Origin: Shouchella lonarensis
GTDB lineage: Bacteria > Bacillota > Bacilli > Bacillales > Bacillaceae_D
Assembly (NCBI RefSeq): GCF_900096965.1
Contig: NZ_FMYM01000002.1
Span: 186,001 to 250,000, forward strand
Direction: 5' to 3'
Length of the DNA stretch: 64,000 nt
The notes below the pieces were generated by a model. It saw only the letters and a list, made by a program, of their open reading frames with translations, had not been told where the DNA came from and searched no databases. A program made the translations under genes and the position numbers. Shown in pieces: positions 16,895 to 25,321 of this stretch (within the stretch, counting starts at the first letter, position 1; every line of letters starts with the position of its first letter).

Positions 16895-18162
16895 CGTATC
16901 GTTATATTAAAGGAGCAAACCAAGTCATCACGATGGCTGGCGCGAGTGATACGCCTAAAGTCGGTACAGACATGAGTGAGATTGACGTGCGGACGGATGC
17001 GAATGTGTTGCTACGTGATGATGAGATTATTGGTGTGGATACGCATGAGGCATTGCTGGTTGCATTTCCGGAAGAGATTGCGTCAGCAGAAGTCATTGAT
17101 GCCACAGGGAAAGTGGTCACGCCGGGCTTTGTCGAGCCGCATACGCACTTAGTATACGCAGGCAGTCGCGAGCAAGAATTTGCGATGCGTTTACAAGGCG
17201 AAAGTTATATGGCCATCATGAATGCCGGTGGCGGGATTCATGCGACAACGCGGGCGACGCGGGCAGCTTCATTTGAAGAGCTATATACGCAAAGTAAACG
17301 GCGTTTGAACCAGTTTATGCAACATGGTGTCACAACGGTGGAAGCGAAAAGTGGTTATGGACTCGATTGGGAAGTGGAAAAGCGCCAATTAGAAGTTGCG
17401 CATGCGCTCGACCGTGATCATCCACTCGATATCGTTCACACGTTTATGGGCGCGCATGCAGTACCAGCTGAGTATAAAGGGAATGAAGATGCGTTTGTTG
17501 ATATTGTGTGTGAAAAAATGATTCCCGAAGTGGCGCGGCTCGGTTTAGCAACATTTAACGACGTATTTTGTGAGCGCGGTGTGTTTACACCTGCTCAAGC
17601 AGAACGTGTGCTAAAAGTAGGGCAAGCGCATGGCTTAAAAGCGAAAATTCATGCCGATGAGATCGAGCCATATGAAGGGGCAGAGCTCGCGGCGCAAGTT
17701 GGTGCGATATCCGCAGATCACTTGCTGCGCATTTCTGATGCGGGTATTCAAGCGATGGCCGAGAAAAAAGTGGTTGGTGTATTGTTGCCGGGGACGGCGT
17801 TCTTTTTAATGACAGACGCGGCCGATGGTCGGAAGATGGTTGACGCTGGCGTGCCAGTGGCGTTGTCAACTGATTGTAATCCAGGTTCTTCACCGACGGT
17901 ATCAACGGGGCTTATTTTAAGCTTAGCTTGTTTAAACATGGGGATGACGCCAGCAGAAGCGCTTACGGCCGTGACAATCAATGCGGCGCATGCGATTGAC
18001 CAAGCAACGCGTGTGGGTAGTATTGAAGTCGGCAAACAAGCAGATATTGTTGTTCATGATATCCCTGATTACCGTCAGCTTGTGTATCACTACGGGATGA
18101 ATCATACCGACACAGTGATGAAAGCGGGTAAGGTCGTTTATCAACGAGGTGGATGCGTGTGA
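16891..18162 (+). CDS. hutI: Imidazolonepropionase
   Basis: Amidohydrolase (423 residues) that opens the ring of imidazolonepropionate to give N-formimino-glutamate. Metal-binding motifs: [12 protein letters not shown] with HxH near residue 80, the His in FMGAHAVP, the His in KIHADEIEP, and Asp in [10 protein letters not shown]. It overlaps hutU and hutG by 4 bases each, so the three enzymes are made from one coupled mRNA. Confidence 0.97.
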   Translation: MTYRYIKGANQVITMAGASDTPKVGTDMSEIDVRTDANVLLRDDEIIGVDTHEALLVAFPEEIASAEVIDATGKVVTPGFVEPHTHLVYAGSREQEFAMRLQGESYMAIMNAGGGIHATTRATRAASFEELYTQSKRRLNQFMQHGVTTVEAKSGYGLDWEVEKRQLEVAHALDRDHPLDIVHTFMGAHAVPAEYKGNEDAFVDIVCEKMIPEVARLGLATFNDVFCERGVFTPAQAERVLKVGQAHGLKAKIHADEIEPYEGAELAAQVGAISADHLLRISDAGIQAMAEKKVVGVLLPGTAFFLMTDAADGRKMVDAGVPVALSTDCNPGSSPTVSTGLILSLACLNMGMTPAEALTAVTINAAHAIDQATRVGSIEVGKQADIVVHDIPDYRQLVYHYGMNHTDTVMKAGKVVYQRGGCV

Positions 18163-19154
18163 GACGCCCAGCCGAATTAAGGTGTGCACCTTTCTCGTGG
18201 CAGCGTCCTACTGGAGACGCGGCTCCTCGCTTTGTATCCGAGTGGGTTGAAGTAGCTGGAGAAGCGCTTCCGGCGTGCGAAGAGCAGGTTGATGTGCTCG
18301 TGTGGGGGGTGCCGTTGTCACGTACGTCCATTAGTGCGTCGGCGGCATCTGAACATCCCATGGCATTCCGGCGCTTATGGCGTGGATTTGCGACATATAA
18401 CATCGATGAGGATGTCAATCTTGCGGGGTTACGTGTCGTCGATGTCGGTGATGTGGTCGAGCATGTGACAGATTCGGCGGTGACGCATGAAGCGATTGAG
18501 CAAACGGCATGTTTTTTACGGACGCACTATCCGGAACCATTTTTGACAACGATCGGTGGTGATCATTCGATTACTGCATGTGTGGTGCGGGGAATGCAGA
18601 AAGCTGAACCAAGCAAAAAAATAGGCATCATCCAATTAGATACGCATTTTGATTTACGTGATCCTGCGGAACTCGGAAAAGCAAACGGAACACCGATCAG
18701 GCAATTGGTTGAAGAAGGTGTCGTTTCGGGGCAGCATGTCCACACCATCGGTTTACATGGCTTTTTTAACGGTGAGCCGTTAAAAGAAGTCGCAGACAGA
18801 CACGGGATTCATTACTATACGATGAAGCAAACACGTAAACGTGGCTTAGAAGCAACGATCGCCGATGCACTAGCAGCACTCACAACAGAAGTCGACTCCA
18901 TTTATGTGACCGTCGATATGGATGTCCTTGATATTAGTCATGCTCCTGGTGTGCCCGCCTCGACGCCGGGTGGTATGTACACGGATGAGTTGCTCGATGC
19001 CGTTTTGCAGCTCGGTGCCCACCCGAAAGTGGCAGCGCTTGATATTGTTTGCCTTGATCCACGTAAAGATGTGCATGATGCAACGGTGAAAGTCGCCGTG
19101 CACACATGGTTGAATGCACTCGTTGGTTTATATAAACGAACAAGCGGCGCATGA
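18159..19154 (+). CDS. hutG: Formimidoylglutamase
   Basis: Arginase-family Mn-dependent hydrolase, about 331 residues, that splits N-formimino-glutamate into glutamate and formamide, ending the pathway. Metal ligands are visible in TIGGDHSITA, QLDTHFDLRD and TVDMDVLDISHAPG. The GTG at 18159 overlaps the hutI stop (GTGA) and has GAGG 9 bases upstream; the ATG at 18153 is only 3 bases from that site. Last gene of the hutUIG unit, convergent with the LysM/GH18 gene. Confidence 0.95.
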   Translation: MRRPAELRCAPFSWQRPTGDAAPRFVSEWVEVAGEALPACEEQVDVLVWGVPLSRTSISASAASEHPMAFRRLWRGFATYNIDEDVNLAGLRVVDVGDVVEHVTDSAVTHEAIEQTACFLRTHYPEPFLTTIGGDHSITACVVRGMQKAEPSKKIGIIQLDTHFDLRDPAELGKANGTPIRQLVEEGVVSGQHVHTIGLHGFFNGEPLKEVADRHGIHYYTMKQTRKRGLEATIADALAALTTEVDSIYVTVDMDVLDISHAPGVPASTPGGMYTDELLDAVLQLGAHPKVAALDIVCLDPRKDVHDATVKVAVHTWLNALVGLYKRTSGA

Positions 19155-19166
19155 TGTTAGCGCCGC
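19144..19166. terminator. Hairpin between convergent hutG and LysM/GH18 gene
   Basis: A perfect 7-bp GC stem, GCGGCGC and GCGCCGC around a 9-base loop, overlaps the last codons of both convergent genes. There is no long U-tract on either side, so it is a weak bidirectional terminator candidate. Confidence 0.45.
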
Positions 19167-20461
19167 GTTCGTGTATGTTTTCGGATTGTAAATTGGTCGT
19201 TTAAAAGTAGCCAGTTTTGCGGGAAATCCAGCCCTAACTTCCAGTAACTAATCCCGCGTAAACCACGGTCTTTAATCAAATCGAATTTTGCTTGGATTGA
19301 GCGTCCGTCTTCGAACCAAACTTCGTGTTCATTGTTTTGGTCGTCTGTATAGAAAAAGAACGGTGCTTGTGCGGTTTCATCGTATTGAATTGGGACATTG
19401 TGGGTACGGGCAAGGTCGATTGCTTGCTGCGGGCTAATGGCGCGGGCATACTCACCTCCTGGTTCGAATGGCAGTGTCCAGTCATAGCCGTATAAATTTT
19501 GCCCGAGCATAATTTTTTGTGCTGGCATTTCTGTTAATGCGTAGTCGACGACTTCGCTCACTGGACCAATCGGCGATACAGCCATTGCCGGCCCACCGGA
19601 ATAGCCCCATTCGTACGTCATGAGCACGACGAAATCGACAATGTCGCCATGAGCGCGGTAGTCGTGGGCTTCGTACCATTGTCCGACTTGCTCGGCACTC
19701 GTTTTTGGTGCGAGCGCGGTGGAAACGAGCAGGCCAGCGGGGTGCAGGCGATCAACCGCTTTTCGTAAAAACTGATTATAATTTTCGCGCTCCTCAGGGG
19801 GGAGGAATTCGAAATCGAAATGAACATCAGTGAAATGTCCAACGCGAGCGACTTCTGCTAAAATCGCATCGAGCAATGCGTCTTGCTTTGTCTCGTCAGA
19901 GAGAATCGCTTTCCCAAGCTCACCACTAAACGCTCCTTCTTCTAAGTTGGTCACAACCATCATTAGTGATGTGCCATGCGCGCTCGCGATTGCGGGCAAA
20001 TTGTCGAGAGGAACGAGTGTCAATGTGCCGTCGGCGTTCATGTGGTAACTAAAAGGCGCTAAATAAGTGAGAAAGGGACTCGCTTCTTGGGCTGCGGCTT
20101 GTAAGTGCGGGCTCACGACGCCTGCCATCGGCTCTAGGTAGGCATTGGTTTCAATTTCTATTTTTTCCGCTGCTGGCAAGTGGAGTCGGGTACCGACTGG
20201 GGGTGGCGTAGCGAGACTCAGTTGATTGAGTGCCGCGATGGCGCTTGCGCTTAGATGATAACGTCTCGCGATGGTTCCCCATGTATCACCTGGTTCCACC
20301 CAGTAAAAGCGTCCGGTGACCGGGATGACGAGCGTTTGTCCAACGACGAGCGCGTCATTTTCATCTATTTGATTGGCTGTTGTGATGGCAGGAATGGTCG
20401 TGTCATACGCTCCAGCAATGCCAGAGAGTGTTTCTCCTGTTTGGATGACGTGCAGTTGCAT
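19157..20461 (-). CDS. LysM-GH18 glucosaminidase, SleL/YaaH-like cortex-lytic enzyme
   Basis: A 434-residue peptidoglycan hydrolase: two N-terminal LysM repeats (1-48, HVIQTGETLSGIAGAY; 53-97, WVEPGDTWGTIARRYHL) and a GH18 domain (about 125-425). The catalytic DxxDxDxE-type motif reads FTDVHFDFEFLP. The domain order and the lack of a signal peptide match SleL/YaaH of Bacillus spores, which are deposited in the spore coat and cut muramic-delta-lactam cortex at germination (family knowledge). An AGGAGGTGA site precedes the ATG. It supports a spore-forming host. Confidence 0.9.
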   Translation of the reverse strand: MQLHVIQTGETLSGIAGAYDTTIPAITTANQIDENDALVVGQTLVIPVTGRFYWVEPGDTWGTIARRYHLSASAIAALNQLSLATPPPVGTRLHLPAAEKIEIETNAYLEPMAGVVSPHLQAAAQEASPFLTYLAPFSYHMNADGTLTLVPLDNLPAIASAHGTSLMMVVTNLEEGAFSGELGKAILSDETKQDALLDAILAEVARVGHFTDVHFDFEFLPPEERENYNQFLRKAVDRLHPAGLLVSTALAPKTSAEQVGQWYEAHDYRAHGDIVDFVVLMTYEWGYSGGPAMAVSPIGPVSEVVDYALTEMPAQKIMLGQNLYGYDWTLPFEPGGEYARAISPQQAIDLARTHNVPIQYDETAQAPFFFYTDDQNNEHEVWFEDGRSIQAKFDLIKDRGLRGISYWKLGLDFPQNWLLLNDQFTIRKHTRTRR

Positions 20462-20590
20462 ACTTTGTCACCTCCTAACCCGGAATACAGAAATCAGAAG
20501 CCGGAGGTCGGATTTCAAACCGACTTTGGATCTCTCGTATCTTATGCACCATGGCCTAGTTGGGTGCGATTCGAGAATCAGATAAACATA

Positions 20591-20634
20591 AAAAGCGAGA
20601 AGCCGGAAATCAGTCCTTCCGGTTTCTCGCTTTT
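20591..20634. terminator. Bidirectional terminator at the end of the 58-residue gene
   Basis: Arms 20591-20608 and the matching right arm ending near 20634 pair over about 18 bp with one G-U. Both sides end in AAAA/TTTT, so it can act in either direction. The stop codon of the small minus-strand gene lies in the loop. Confidence 0.75.
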
Positions 20635-20786
20635 GCTAGCTCGGCCCTTACAACCGCAATTTCTTTCTCTAATGCGTCGAGTTGTTTCACTGATTGCGTC
20701 ACATCGCCGCCGATCGATTCAATCTTTTCAATATCGCCTTGGAGGCGGACGAAATCACTTTTTAATTCAGCAAGTTTTTGTTCCAT
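20610..20786 (-). CDS. Small coiled-coil protein, SE1832-like
   Basis: A 58-residue open frame starting MEQKLAELKSDFVRLQGDIE. It is almost entirely charged heptad-like helix ending in EIAVVRAELAKARNRKD. The pattern AELKSDFVRLQGD resembles the small Bacillales family annotated SE1832, whose function is unknown. The nearest purine-rich site (AAGGGG) is about 14 bases upstream, further than usual. A strong terminator hairpin sits exactly at its end, which supports it being a real transcription unit. Confidence 0.7.
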   Translation of the reverse strand: MEQKLAELKSDFVRLQGDIEKIESIGGDVTQSVKQLDALEKEIAVVRAELAKARNRKD

Positions 20787-20895
20787 TGTACGAGTTCAGC
20801 CCCTTTTTAAGAACCATAGCAAAAAATGTGTCTTTTGTATAGCCGTGTAGTCGAAATGATGGTAATATACATGAAAAGAAAAAGAGGTGACGAAG

Positions 20896-21441
20896 ATGAA
20901 AGCGCTGCTCGTGATTGATTATACGAATGATTTTATTGCTGAAGACGGCGCGTTACCTGTTGGTGAGCCGGGTCGAGCGATTGAACAAGCGATTGTATCG
21001 CGTATACGTGAGTTTGATGCAGCAAAAGCGATGATTGTGTTTGCGACTGATGTCCACGAGAAAAATGATGCAAATCACCCGGAGGCGAAGTTGTTTCCAC
21101 CCCACAATATTCGTGGTACTAAGGGACGTGCGCTGTTCGGTGAAGTTGGCACACTTTATGATCAAATCAAAGACAAAAATCACGTACACTGGCTTGATAA
21201 AACACGTTATTCTGCGTTTGTTGGCACGAATTTGGATTTGTTGTTGCGTGAGAACGGGGTCACAGAAGTGCATTTGACAGGCGATGTTACTGATATTTGT
21301 GTATTACACACAGCCATTTACGCTTATTCACTTGGATATAAACTAGTCATTTACAAAGACGCGGTTGCCAGTTTTGATCCTGCCGGTCATGAATGGGCAT
21401 TACGCCACTTTAAAGGTGTGCTCGGTGCAGAGATACGCTAA
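20896..21441 (+). CDS. pncA: Nicotinamidase (PncA/YueJ type)
   Basis: Isochorismatase-fold amidase, 181 residues, that hydrolyses nicotinamide to nicotinate for NAD salvage. Catalytic triad: Asp in VIDYTNDF, Lys in LDKTRYSAF and the nucleophile Cys in DVTDICVLHTA. The metal ligands Asp-x-His and a later His are in ATDVHEKND and LFPPHNI. The overall sequence closely follows B. subtilis YueJ. The ATG at 20896 lies 8 bases after GAGG; the in-frame GTG at 20887 lies inside that site and is rejected. Confidence 0.9.
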   Translation: MKALLVIDYTNDFIAEDGALPVGEPGRAIEQAIVSRIREFDAAKAMIVFATDVHEKNDANHPEAKLFPPHNIRGTKGRALFGEVGTLYDQIKDKNHVHWLDKTRYSAFVGTNLDLLLRENGVTEVHLTGDVTDICVLHTAIYAYSLGYKLVIYKDAVASFDPAGHEWALRHFKGVLGAEIR

Positions 21442-21468
21442 TTTAAGGGAGAGAGTGGGGAAACTAGG

Positions 21469-22023
21469 ATGACAACATTAACAACAGAACGTCTCGTATT
21501 AAGACCATTTTCTGAAACAGATGCCCCACTTGTAGAACGATATGCGAGCGACCCCGATGTGGCGAAAACAGCGCTCAATATCCCGCACCCTTATCCAGAA
21601 GGAGGTGCGTTAACCTTTATTCAGTCGGCACAACAGCAGGTGGAGGAAGGCAGCGCTCTCTTTTTCGCTATGACAGAAAAAGGTGTAGGTGATTGTATAG
21701 GGATTATCAGTGTCAGTTTAGCAACTGCGCATAACCGTGGGGAACTCGGTTATTAGATCGCAAAACCATACTGGAGAAAAGGATACGGGACAGAAGCAGC
21801 GCGTGCGGTGATGGTGCATTGTTTCAATGAATGTGGGCTTAATAAATGTATGGCGGTTGCTTTTCTTCATAACCCAGCTTCATGGCGGATCATGGAAAAA
21901 ATCGGGATGAAAGAAGAGGGGATATTGCGGCAGGACATTAAGAAAAATGGTGTGTACATGGATGCAAAATATTACGGTTTGTTGCGAGATGAGTTCCAAG
22001 AAATGACGTCATCATTGTTGTAA
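21469..22023 (+). pseudogene. GNAT acetyltransferase broken by a nonsense codon
   Basis: Tandem copy of the next gene (RimJ/RimL-type GNAT). The reading frame is intact across 185 codons except for TAG at 21754-21756. The intact paralogue has TGG (Trp) there (GELGYW against GELGY-stop), so a single G-to-A change accounts for it. Downstream of the stop the frame continues with normal GNAT sequence (YWRKGYGTEAARAV and HNPASWRIMEKIGMKEEG) to a proper stop at 22023. The truncated 95-residue product lacks the acetyl-CoA site. Confidence 0.85.
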
Positions 22024-22062
22024 TTTGTTTGGACTGACATACAGAAGGGTGGAGGAGATGAG

Positions 22063-22608
22063 ATGACGACGACATTAACAACAGCACGTCTCATACTACG
22101 ACCGCTTGCTGAAACAGACGCAGCACGTGTGGAACGATATGTGAGTGATCCGGATATTGCGAAAATGACGTTGAATATCCCCCATCCGTATCCAGAAGGA
22201 GAAGCATTAACCTTTATTCGGTCTGTACAACTGCGGGTAGAAGAAGGCAATAATGTTGTGTTTGCGATCACGGAACAAGGAATAGATGATTGTATTGGTG
22301 CAATGAGTGTTCGGATCGAGCCCGCCCACAACCGTGGGGAACTTGGTTATTGGATCGGTAAGTCACACTGGGGGAAAGGGTATGCGACAGAAGCGGCGCG
22401 TGCGATGTTGGCGTATTGTTTCAACGAATTGAAGCTTCATAAATGCATGGCGCGAGCATTTGCTCATAACCCCGCTTCGTGGCGTGTCATGGAGAAGATC
22501 GGATTGAAAGAAGAAGGTCTGATGCGGCAACACTTTATGAGAGATGGGATGTACATCGACTCGAAATGTTATGGGTTACTGAGGGAGGAGTATTTGCAAG
22601 GTTCGTAA
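22063..22608 (+). CDS. GNAT-family N-acetyltransferase, RimJ/RimL-like
   Basis: A 181-residue acetyltransferase: TARLILRPLAETDAARVERY at the N-terminus, acetyl-CoA loop HWGKGYATEAARAM near residue 105, and the family block NPASWRVMEKIGLKEEG. Substrate unknown; related proteins acetylate ribosomal-protein N-termini or small amines. Intact tandem paralogue of the broken copy immediately upstream. An AGGGTGGAGGAG region precedes the ATG. Confidence 0.87.
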   Translation: MTTTLTTARLILRPLAETDAARVERYVSDPDIAKMTLNIPHPYPEGEALTFIRSVQLRVEEGNNVVFAITEQGIDDCIGAMSVRIEPAHNRGELGYWIGKSHWGKGYATEAARAMLAYCFNELKLHKCMARAFAHNPASWRVMEKIGLKEEGLMRQHFMRDGMYIDSKCYGLLREEYLQGS

Positions 22609-22618
22609 CACAAGTACC

Positions 22619-22656
22619 ACCAGCCATTGGCGTTGTTGTCAGCGCTGATGGCTGGT
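22619..22656 (+). terminator. Terminator-like hairpin after the GNAT pair
   Basis: ACCAGCCAT and ATGGCTGGT pair perfectly (9 bp), with an inner GCG/CGC-rich segment. The downstream T-tract is weak. Confidence 0.5.
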
Positions 22657-22702
22657 TATCCTTAAAAAATTTGAGTGTCCCCGCGCATCTTTAATGAAAG
22701 CG

Positions 22703-22737
22703 CTGTCATATAAAGGCACATCATGTTACAATGACAG
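22703..22737 (+). promoter_or_regulatory. Extended -10 promoter of the toxin mRNA, inside an inverted repeat
   Basis: TGTTACAAT at 22724-22732 is an extended -10. The -35 (about 22703-22709) is poor. CTGTCAT at 22703-22709 and ATGACAG at 22731-22737 are a perfect 7-bp inverted repeat flanking the core promoter, a possible operator. Confidence 0.5.
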
Positions 22738-22799
22738 TGCAGTAACGAAAGGGTCTTTAAGGGTGGGCGGTACTCCCTATCGAAAGGGGGTGTCGCAAG

Positions 22800-22901
22800 A
22801 TGACGATATTTGAGGCGTTTATGCTTATGGTAGCATTTGGCGGTTTGATTGTATCGATCATCAGCTTGTCGCAAAAGAAAGATAGCGATAACAACAAGTA
22901 A
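22800..22901 (+). CDS. Holin-like type I toxin peptide
   Basis: A 33-residue peptide, MTIFEAFMLMVAFGGLIVS followed by IISLSQKKDSDNNK: one transmembrane helix with a short charged C-terminal tail. This is the pattern of the 'putative holin-like toxin' family of Firmicutes (for example peptides starting MSVYQTLMLMIAFG). The site AAAGGGGGTG lies 7 bases before the ATG but can be masked by the upstream ACTCCCT in a local hairpin (about 22771-22792). A 10-base segment of the 5' leader (22757-22766) is perfectly complementary to the segment just after the stop (22902-22911). Both traits are typical of translationally locked type I toxin mRNAs. Confidence 0.8.
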   Translation: MTIFEAFMLMVAFGGLIVSIISLSQKKDSDNNK

Positions 22902-23040
22902 CCACCCTTAAGCATGCCACGCGGTAGGGTGGTTATCAGTACCTTATCAATCGGCCGTCCCTCTTAAAGGGAACCCTGTTACTGAAAGCCGTGAGTGTTT
23001 CTCAAGCACTCGCGGTTGTTTTTAGTGTATGCTTTTACTT
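22900..23040 (-). ncRNA. Candidate antisense RNA antitoxin
   Basis: Transcription from the strong minus-strand promoter at 23076-23047 would run back through the 3' part of the toxin mRNA. The RNA would carry the complement of the toxin terminator stem and end at or after a perfect 9-bp stem (22934-22926 with 22908-22900), followed by a T-rich ACTTGTTGTT. It contains no ORF. The 3' end is inferred. Confidence 0.6.
22989..23023 (+). terminator. Terminator of the toxin mRNA
   Basis: CCGTGAGTG (22989-22997) pairs with CACTCGCGG (23007-23015) with one G-U, followed by TTGTTTTT. Confidence 0.75.
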
Positions 23041-23046
23041 AATTTA

Positions 23047-23076
23047 AGTATACACGTGCCGTACGAGAGCCGTCAA
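23047..23076 (-). promoter_or_regulatory. Antisense (antitoxin) promoter
   Basis: Minus-strand TTGACG (23076-23071) and TATACT (23052-23047) are 18 bp apart. It lies at the very end of the preceding minus-strand gene and has only the toxin antisense region ahead of it, so its purpose is best explained as the antitoxin promoter. Confidence 0.7.
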
Positions 23077-23646
23077 GTCGACTTTCGCAAATCCGCAAAC
23101 ACCTTATCCATTTGCGCTCGATCATAGTCTAATAACCAGTGATTGAAGTTCTTATACAGAGAGCGAAGATTTTCTTTTTCAGCCGCGATCATGTCGCAAC
23201 CACGATCATCATAAAGGTGGAAAATCATTTGCTTCGTGACGTTGACCACATATACTTCACAGCCACTGTAACGATCTCTTTTTAAAAGTGTAGAGTGGTG
23301 GCGGAAGTCTTCATGTAGAATGGCTTTTAACAATGCTGCAGCGCGAAGGTGCTTTGTTTGACAGGCAAGTACAAACCACGGGTACGTTCCTTCACCGTCA
23401 TCAGCTGGGATTGGTACCCGTGTACACAGTAGTGACGAGCAAGATGTCATCTTCTGGTTGAAAAACATGTTGAAACAACGTGTTCGCTCGCTTGAATGCT
23501 TCGTTTATATACAATTCCTGTTGCGTACGGAAACAGATTGCAGGCGACCCAATCTCGAACCGCAAGCTTGGCGTCCAGTTATAAAATAACGGTGGACGCA
23601 AGATAAGATCAGGAAAATGAATTGCCAAGAAAGACTGTAGCTGCAT
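23073..23646 (-). pseudogene. DUF3885-like protein, frameshifted
   Basis: Two overlapping minus-strand frames together make one protein of about 190 residues. The first (start 23646; MQLQSFLAIHFPDLILRP to DDILLVTTVYTGTNPS-stop) carries the N-terminal half. The second (from about 23430; VPIPADDGEGTYPWFVLA to FADLRKST) carries the C-terminal half. The switch lies around 23400-23430 and has no slippery heptamer, so mutation or a sequencing error is likelier than programmed frameshifting. The block ERA/KRAxxxFxxxFxxxDDILLV fits DUF3885, a family of unknown function. It begins 6 bases after the nudix stop and is the last gene of the nrd operon. Confidence 0.65.
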
Positions 23647-23651
23647 CGCGC

Positions 23652-24275
23652 TTAACTTCTTTGCAAAATCCGCGCTACATATTGCGACCAACGTTCAAGT
23701 CGATTGAACGTCGCATCTTCATTTAATGCGGTAATCGAAATCCACCGTCCAGAGAGTTGATCGGTTTCTTTAATGGAGATGATCGCATCTTTTACGACGT
23801 CGATCACCGTTAAAATGCCGATATGAACCCGACCGACATCGGTGTCGTCATCGTTAATCAAACCGATTGTATCTACGTTCTCCATCATATCGCGCTCAAT
23901 ATACAGTTCTTCTTGCAGTTCACGCATCATGTTTTCTGTAATGAGGTCAGAAAATGTGTTGGCGCTGCCTGTATTCATGTGACCACCAAAACCAATCGAA
24001 AACTTGTTATGGAGCCGTGCCTCGCCACCTTTTTGTAGTCGTTCATACAAATAAACTTGTGAGCCACGACGGATGACAACATAAGGAATTGGTTGTTTGT
24101 ACGCTTCGTTTTCTTCGGCATCACCGCGGCGCATCTCGTCGAAATAGGTGCTTAATGCTGCCATAATTGGTTCAATTTGTGCTTGGTTGCTTGTGACTCC
24201 TTGGAAAGTGAGTGTTTCTTCTTGAAAAATATTTTTACGCGGGGCAACAACAATTTGTTCATCCATCTTGTTCAT
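23652..24275 (-). CDS. Nudix-domain phosphohydrolase
   Basis: A 207-residue nudix-fold protein. The nudix box is recognisable but spread: GGHMNTG, then [15 protein letters not shown], keeping the REL-EEL core; the spacing between GG and the Glu helix is longer than the classical 23-residue box. The start overlaps the nrdF stop (ATGA), with AGGAGG 10 bases upstream, so it is co-translated with ribonucleotide reductase. A role in nucleotide-pool cleaning would fit, but is inferred from context only. Confidence 0.78.
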   Translation of the reverse strand: MNKMDEQIVVAPRKNIFQEETLTFQGVTSNQAQIEPIMAALSTYFDEMRRGDAEENEAYKQPIPYVVIRRGSQVYLYERLQKGGEARLHNKFSIGFGGHMNTGSANTFSDLITENMMRELQEELYIERDMMENVDTIGLINDDDTDVGRVHIGILTVIDVVKDAIISIKETDQLSGRWISITALNEDATFNRLERWSQYVARILQRS

Positions 24276-25264
24276 CGCACAGGTGCCTCCTTCTCTGGAA
24301 AAACAAAGTCTTCATCGCGCAACGGCTCAACCGTTGCTTTTTTGTACCCGTTGCCTTTCATGGAGAAGAAATCATGTGATTTTGTTTTCGTATCTAAACC
24401 ATTCAATACAATTGGGTTAATTTCTTCTTCCTCAAAATGAGCGTCAAATCCGAGGTTCATTAATGCCTTGTTGGCATTGTAGCGAATAAACTTTTTCACA
24501 TCGGCAGATAAGCCAACCGGGTCATAAAGTTCCTCTGTATAAGTGAGTTCATTTTCATAAAGCTCTTCTAAAAACGCAATCGCTTTATCGTACCAGGTAC
24601 GTTGTACTTCTGGCGTTTGTTTGTTGTAAACTTCTTGGGCGAGCAGGCCAACGTACACACCATGAATCGCTTCATCACGCAAAATGAGGTTGATAATCTC
24701 ACCACTTTGCATCAACTTCCCTTGCCCGTAAAAATAAAGTGGATAATAAAAACCGCTGTAAAACAAGAAGCTCTCTAAGTAGACAGATGCAACCAATGCA
24801 AAAAAGAGAGAATGGTCGTCACCAGGTGTGATCGCTTTATATTTTGAAACGATCCGGTCTGCTTTAAACTGCAAACGTTTATTTTGTTTGACCCATTCAA
24901 ACACATCGTGGATTTCTTCTGTTGCTGCTAAGGTCATAAAAATATTCGAGTATGACTTCGCATGAACCGCATTCTCCATCATCGCCATAAAATTTAGTAC
25001 CGCTTTACGTTGATGTCCGTTAATGTGTTCGGCAATAATTGGCATTCCTGTATTGCCTTGTTCTGTATCAAGTAAAGTTAAGCCGCCCAAAACTTTCATG
25101 TACGTATCTTTTTCGGCGGGAGATAAATACTTCCATGTGAGTAGGTCGCCGTTTAAAGAAACTTCTTCAGGAAGCCAAAATTGTTTCACATTTTGATTAT
25201 AGAACATTTGCGTAAAATCATCTTCGTGTTGTGACCAATTGGCTGCATCGTATATATGTGCCAT
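24272..25264 (-). CDS. nrdF: Ribonucleoside-diphosphate reductase class Ib, beta subunit
   Basis: Radical-generating subunit, 330 residues. Metal ligands and the radical Tyr are visible: Asp in LLDTEQGN, the Glu/His of [14 protein letters not shown] (including the radical Tyr), EEIHDVFEW, then [11 protein letters not shown] and the Glu/His in [12 protein letters not shown]. With NrdE it reduces ribonucleoside diphosphates; NrdI helps form its Mn(III)2-tyrosyl radical. The ATG at 25264 has AAGGAG upstream; a GTG at 25267 is an alternative. A 17-residue upstream extension is rejected. Confidence 0.95.
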   Translation of the reverse strand: MAHIYDAANWSQHEDDFTQMFYNQNVKQFWLPEEVSLNGDLLTWKYLSPAEKDTYMKVLGGLTLLDTEQGNTGMPIIAEHINGHQRKAVLNFMAMMENAVHAKSYSNIFMTLAATEEIHDVFEWVKQNKRLQFKADRIVSKYKAITPGDDHSLFFALVASVYLESFLFYSGFYYPLYFYGQGKLMQSGEIINLILRDEAIHGVYVGLLAQEVYNKQTPEVQRTWYDKAIAFLEELYENELTYTEELYDPVGLSADVKKFIRYNANKALMNLGFDAHFEEEEINPIVLNGLDTKTKSHDFFSMKGNGYKKATVEPLRDEDFVFPEKEAPVR

Positions 25265-25321
25265 CACGTGCTCGTCTCCTTCTGCATCGGCGGAAGCTCG
25301 GTGCTCCCGCCTCATAGTTAT

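Noticed and set aside
20478-20545. Repeated CCGGA and GTCGG motifs before the 58-residue gene as a riboswitch
   Set aside because: Short GC repeats without a recognisable conserved aptamer; no expression platform for the plus-strand gene.
20255-20850. Plus-strand frames of 195 and 96 codons over the LysM/GH18 gene start and the 58-residue gene
   Set aside because: They read the complement of better-supported minus-strand genes and of a terminator hairpin; composition is atypical.
21754-21756. TAG in the first GNAT as a recoded (readthrough or pyrrolysine) codon
   Set aside because: The paralogue has TGG at the same place and no recoding elements are visible; a nonsense mutation is simpler.
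23400-23430. Programmed ribosomal frameshift in the DUF3885-type gene
   Set aside because: No slippery heptamer or downstream pseudoknot-like element seen at the overlap.
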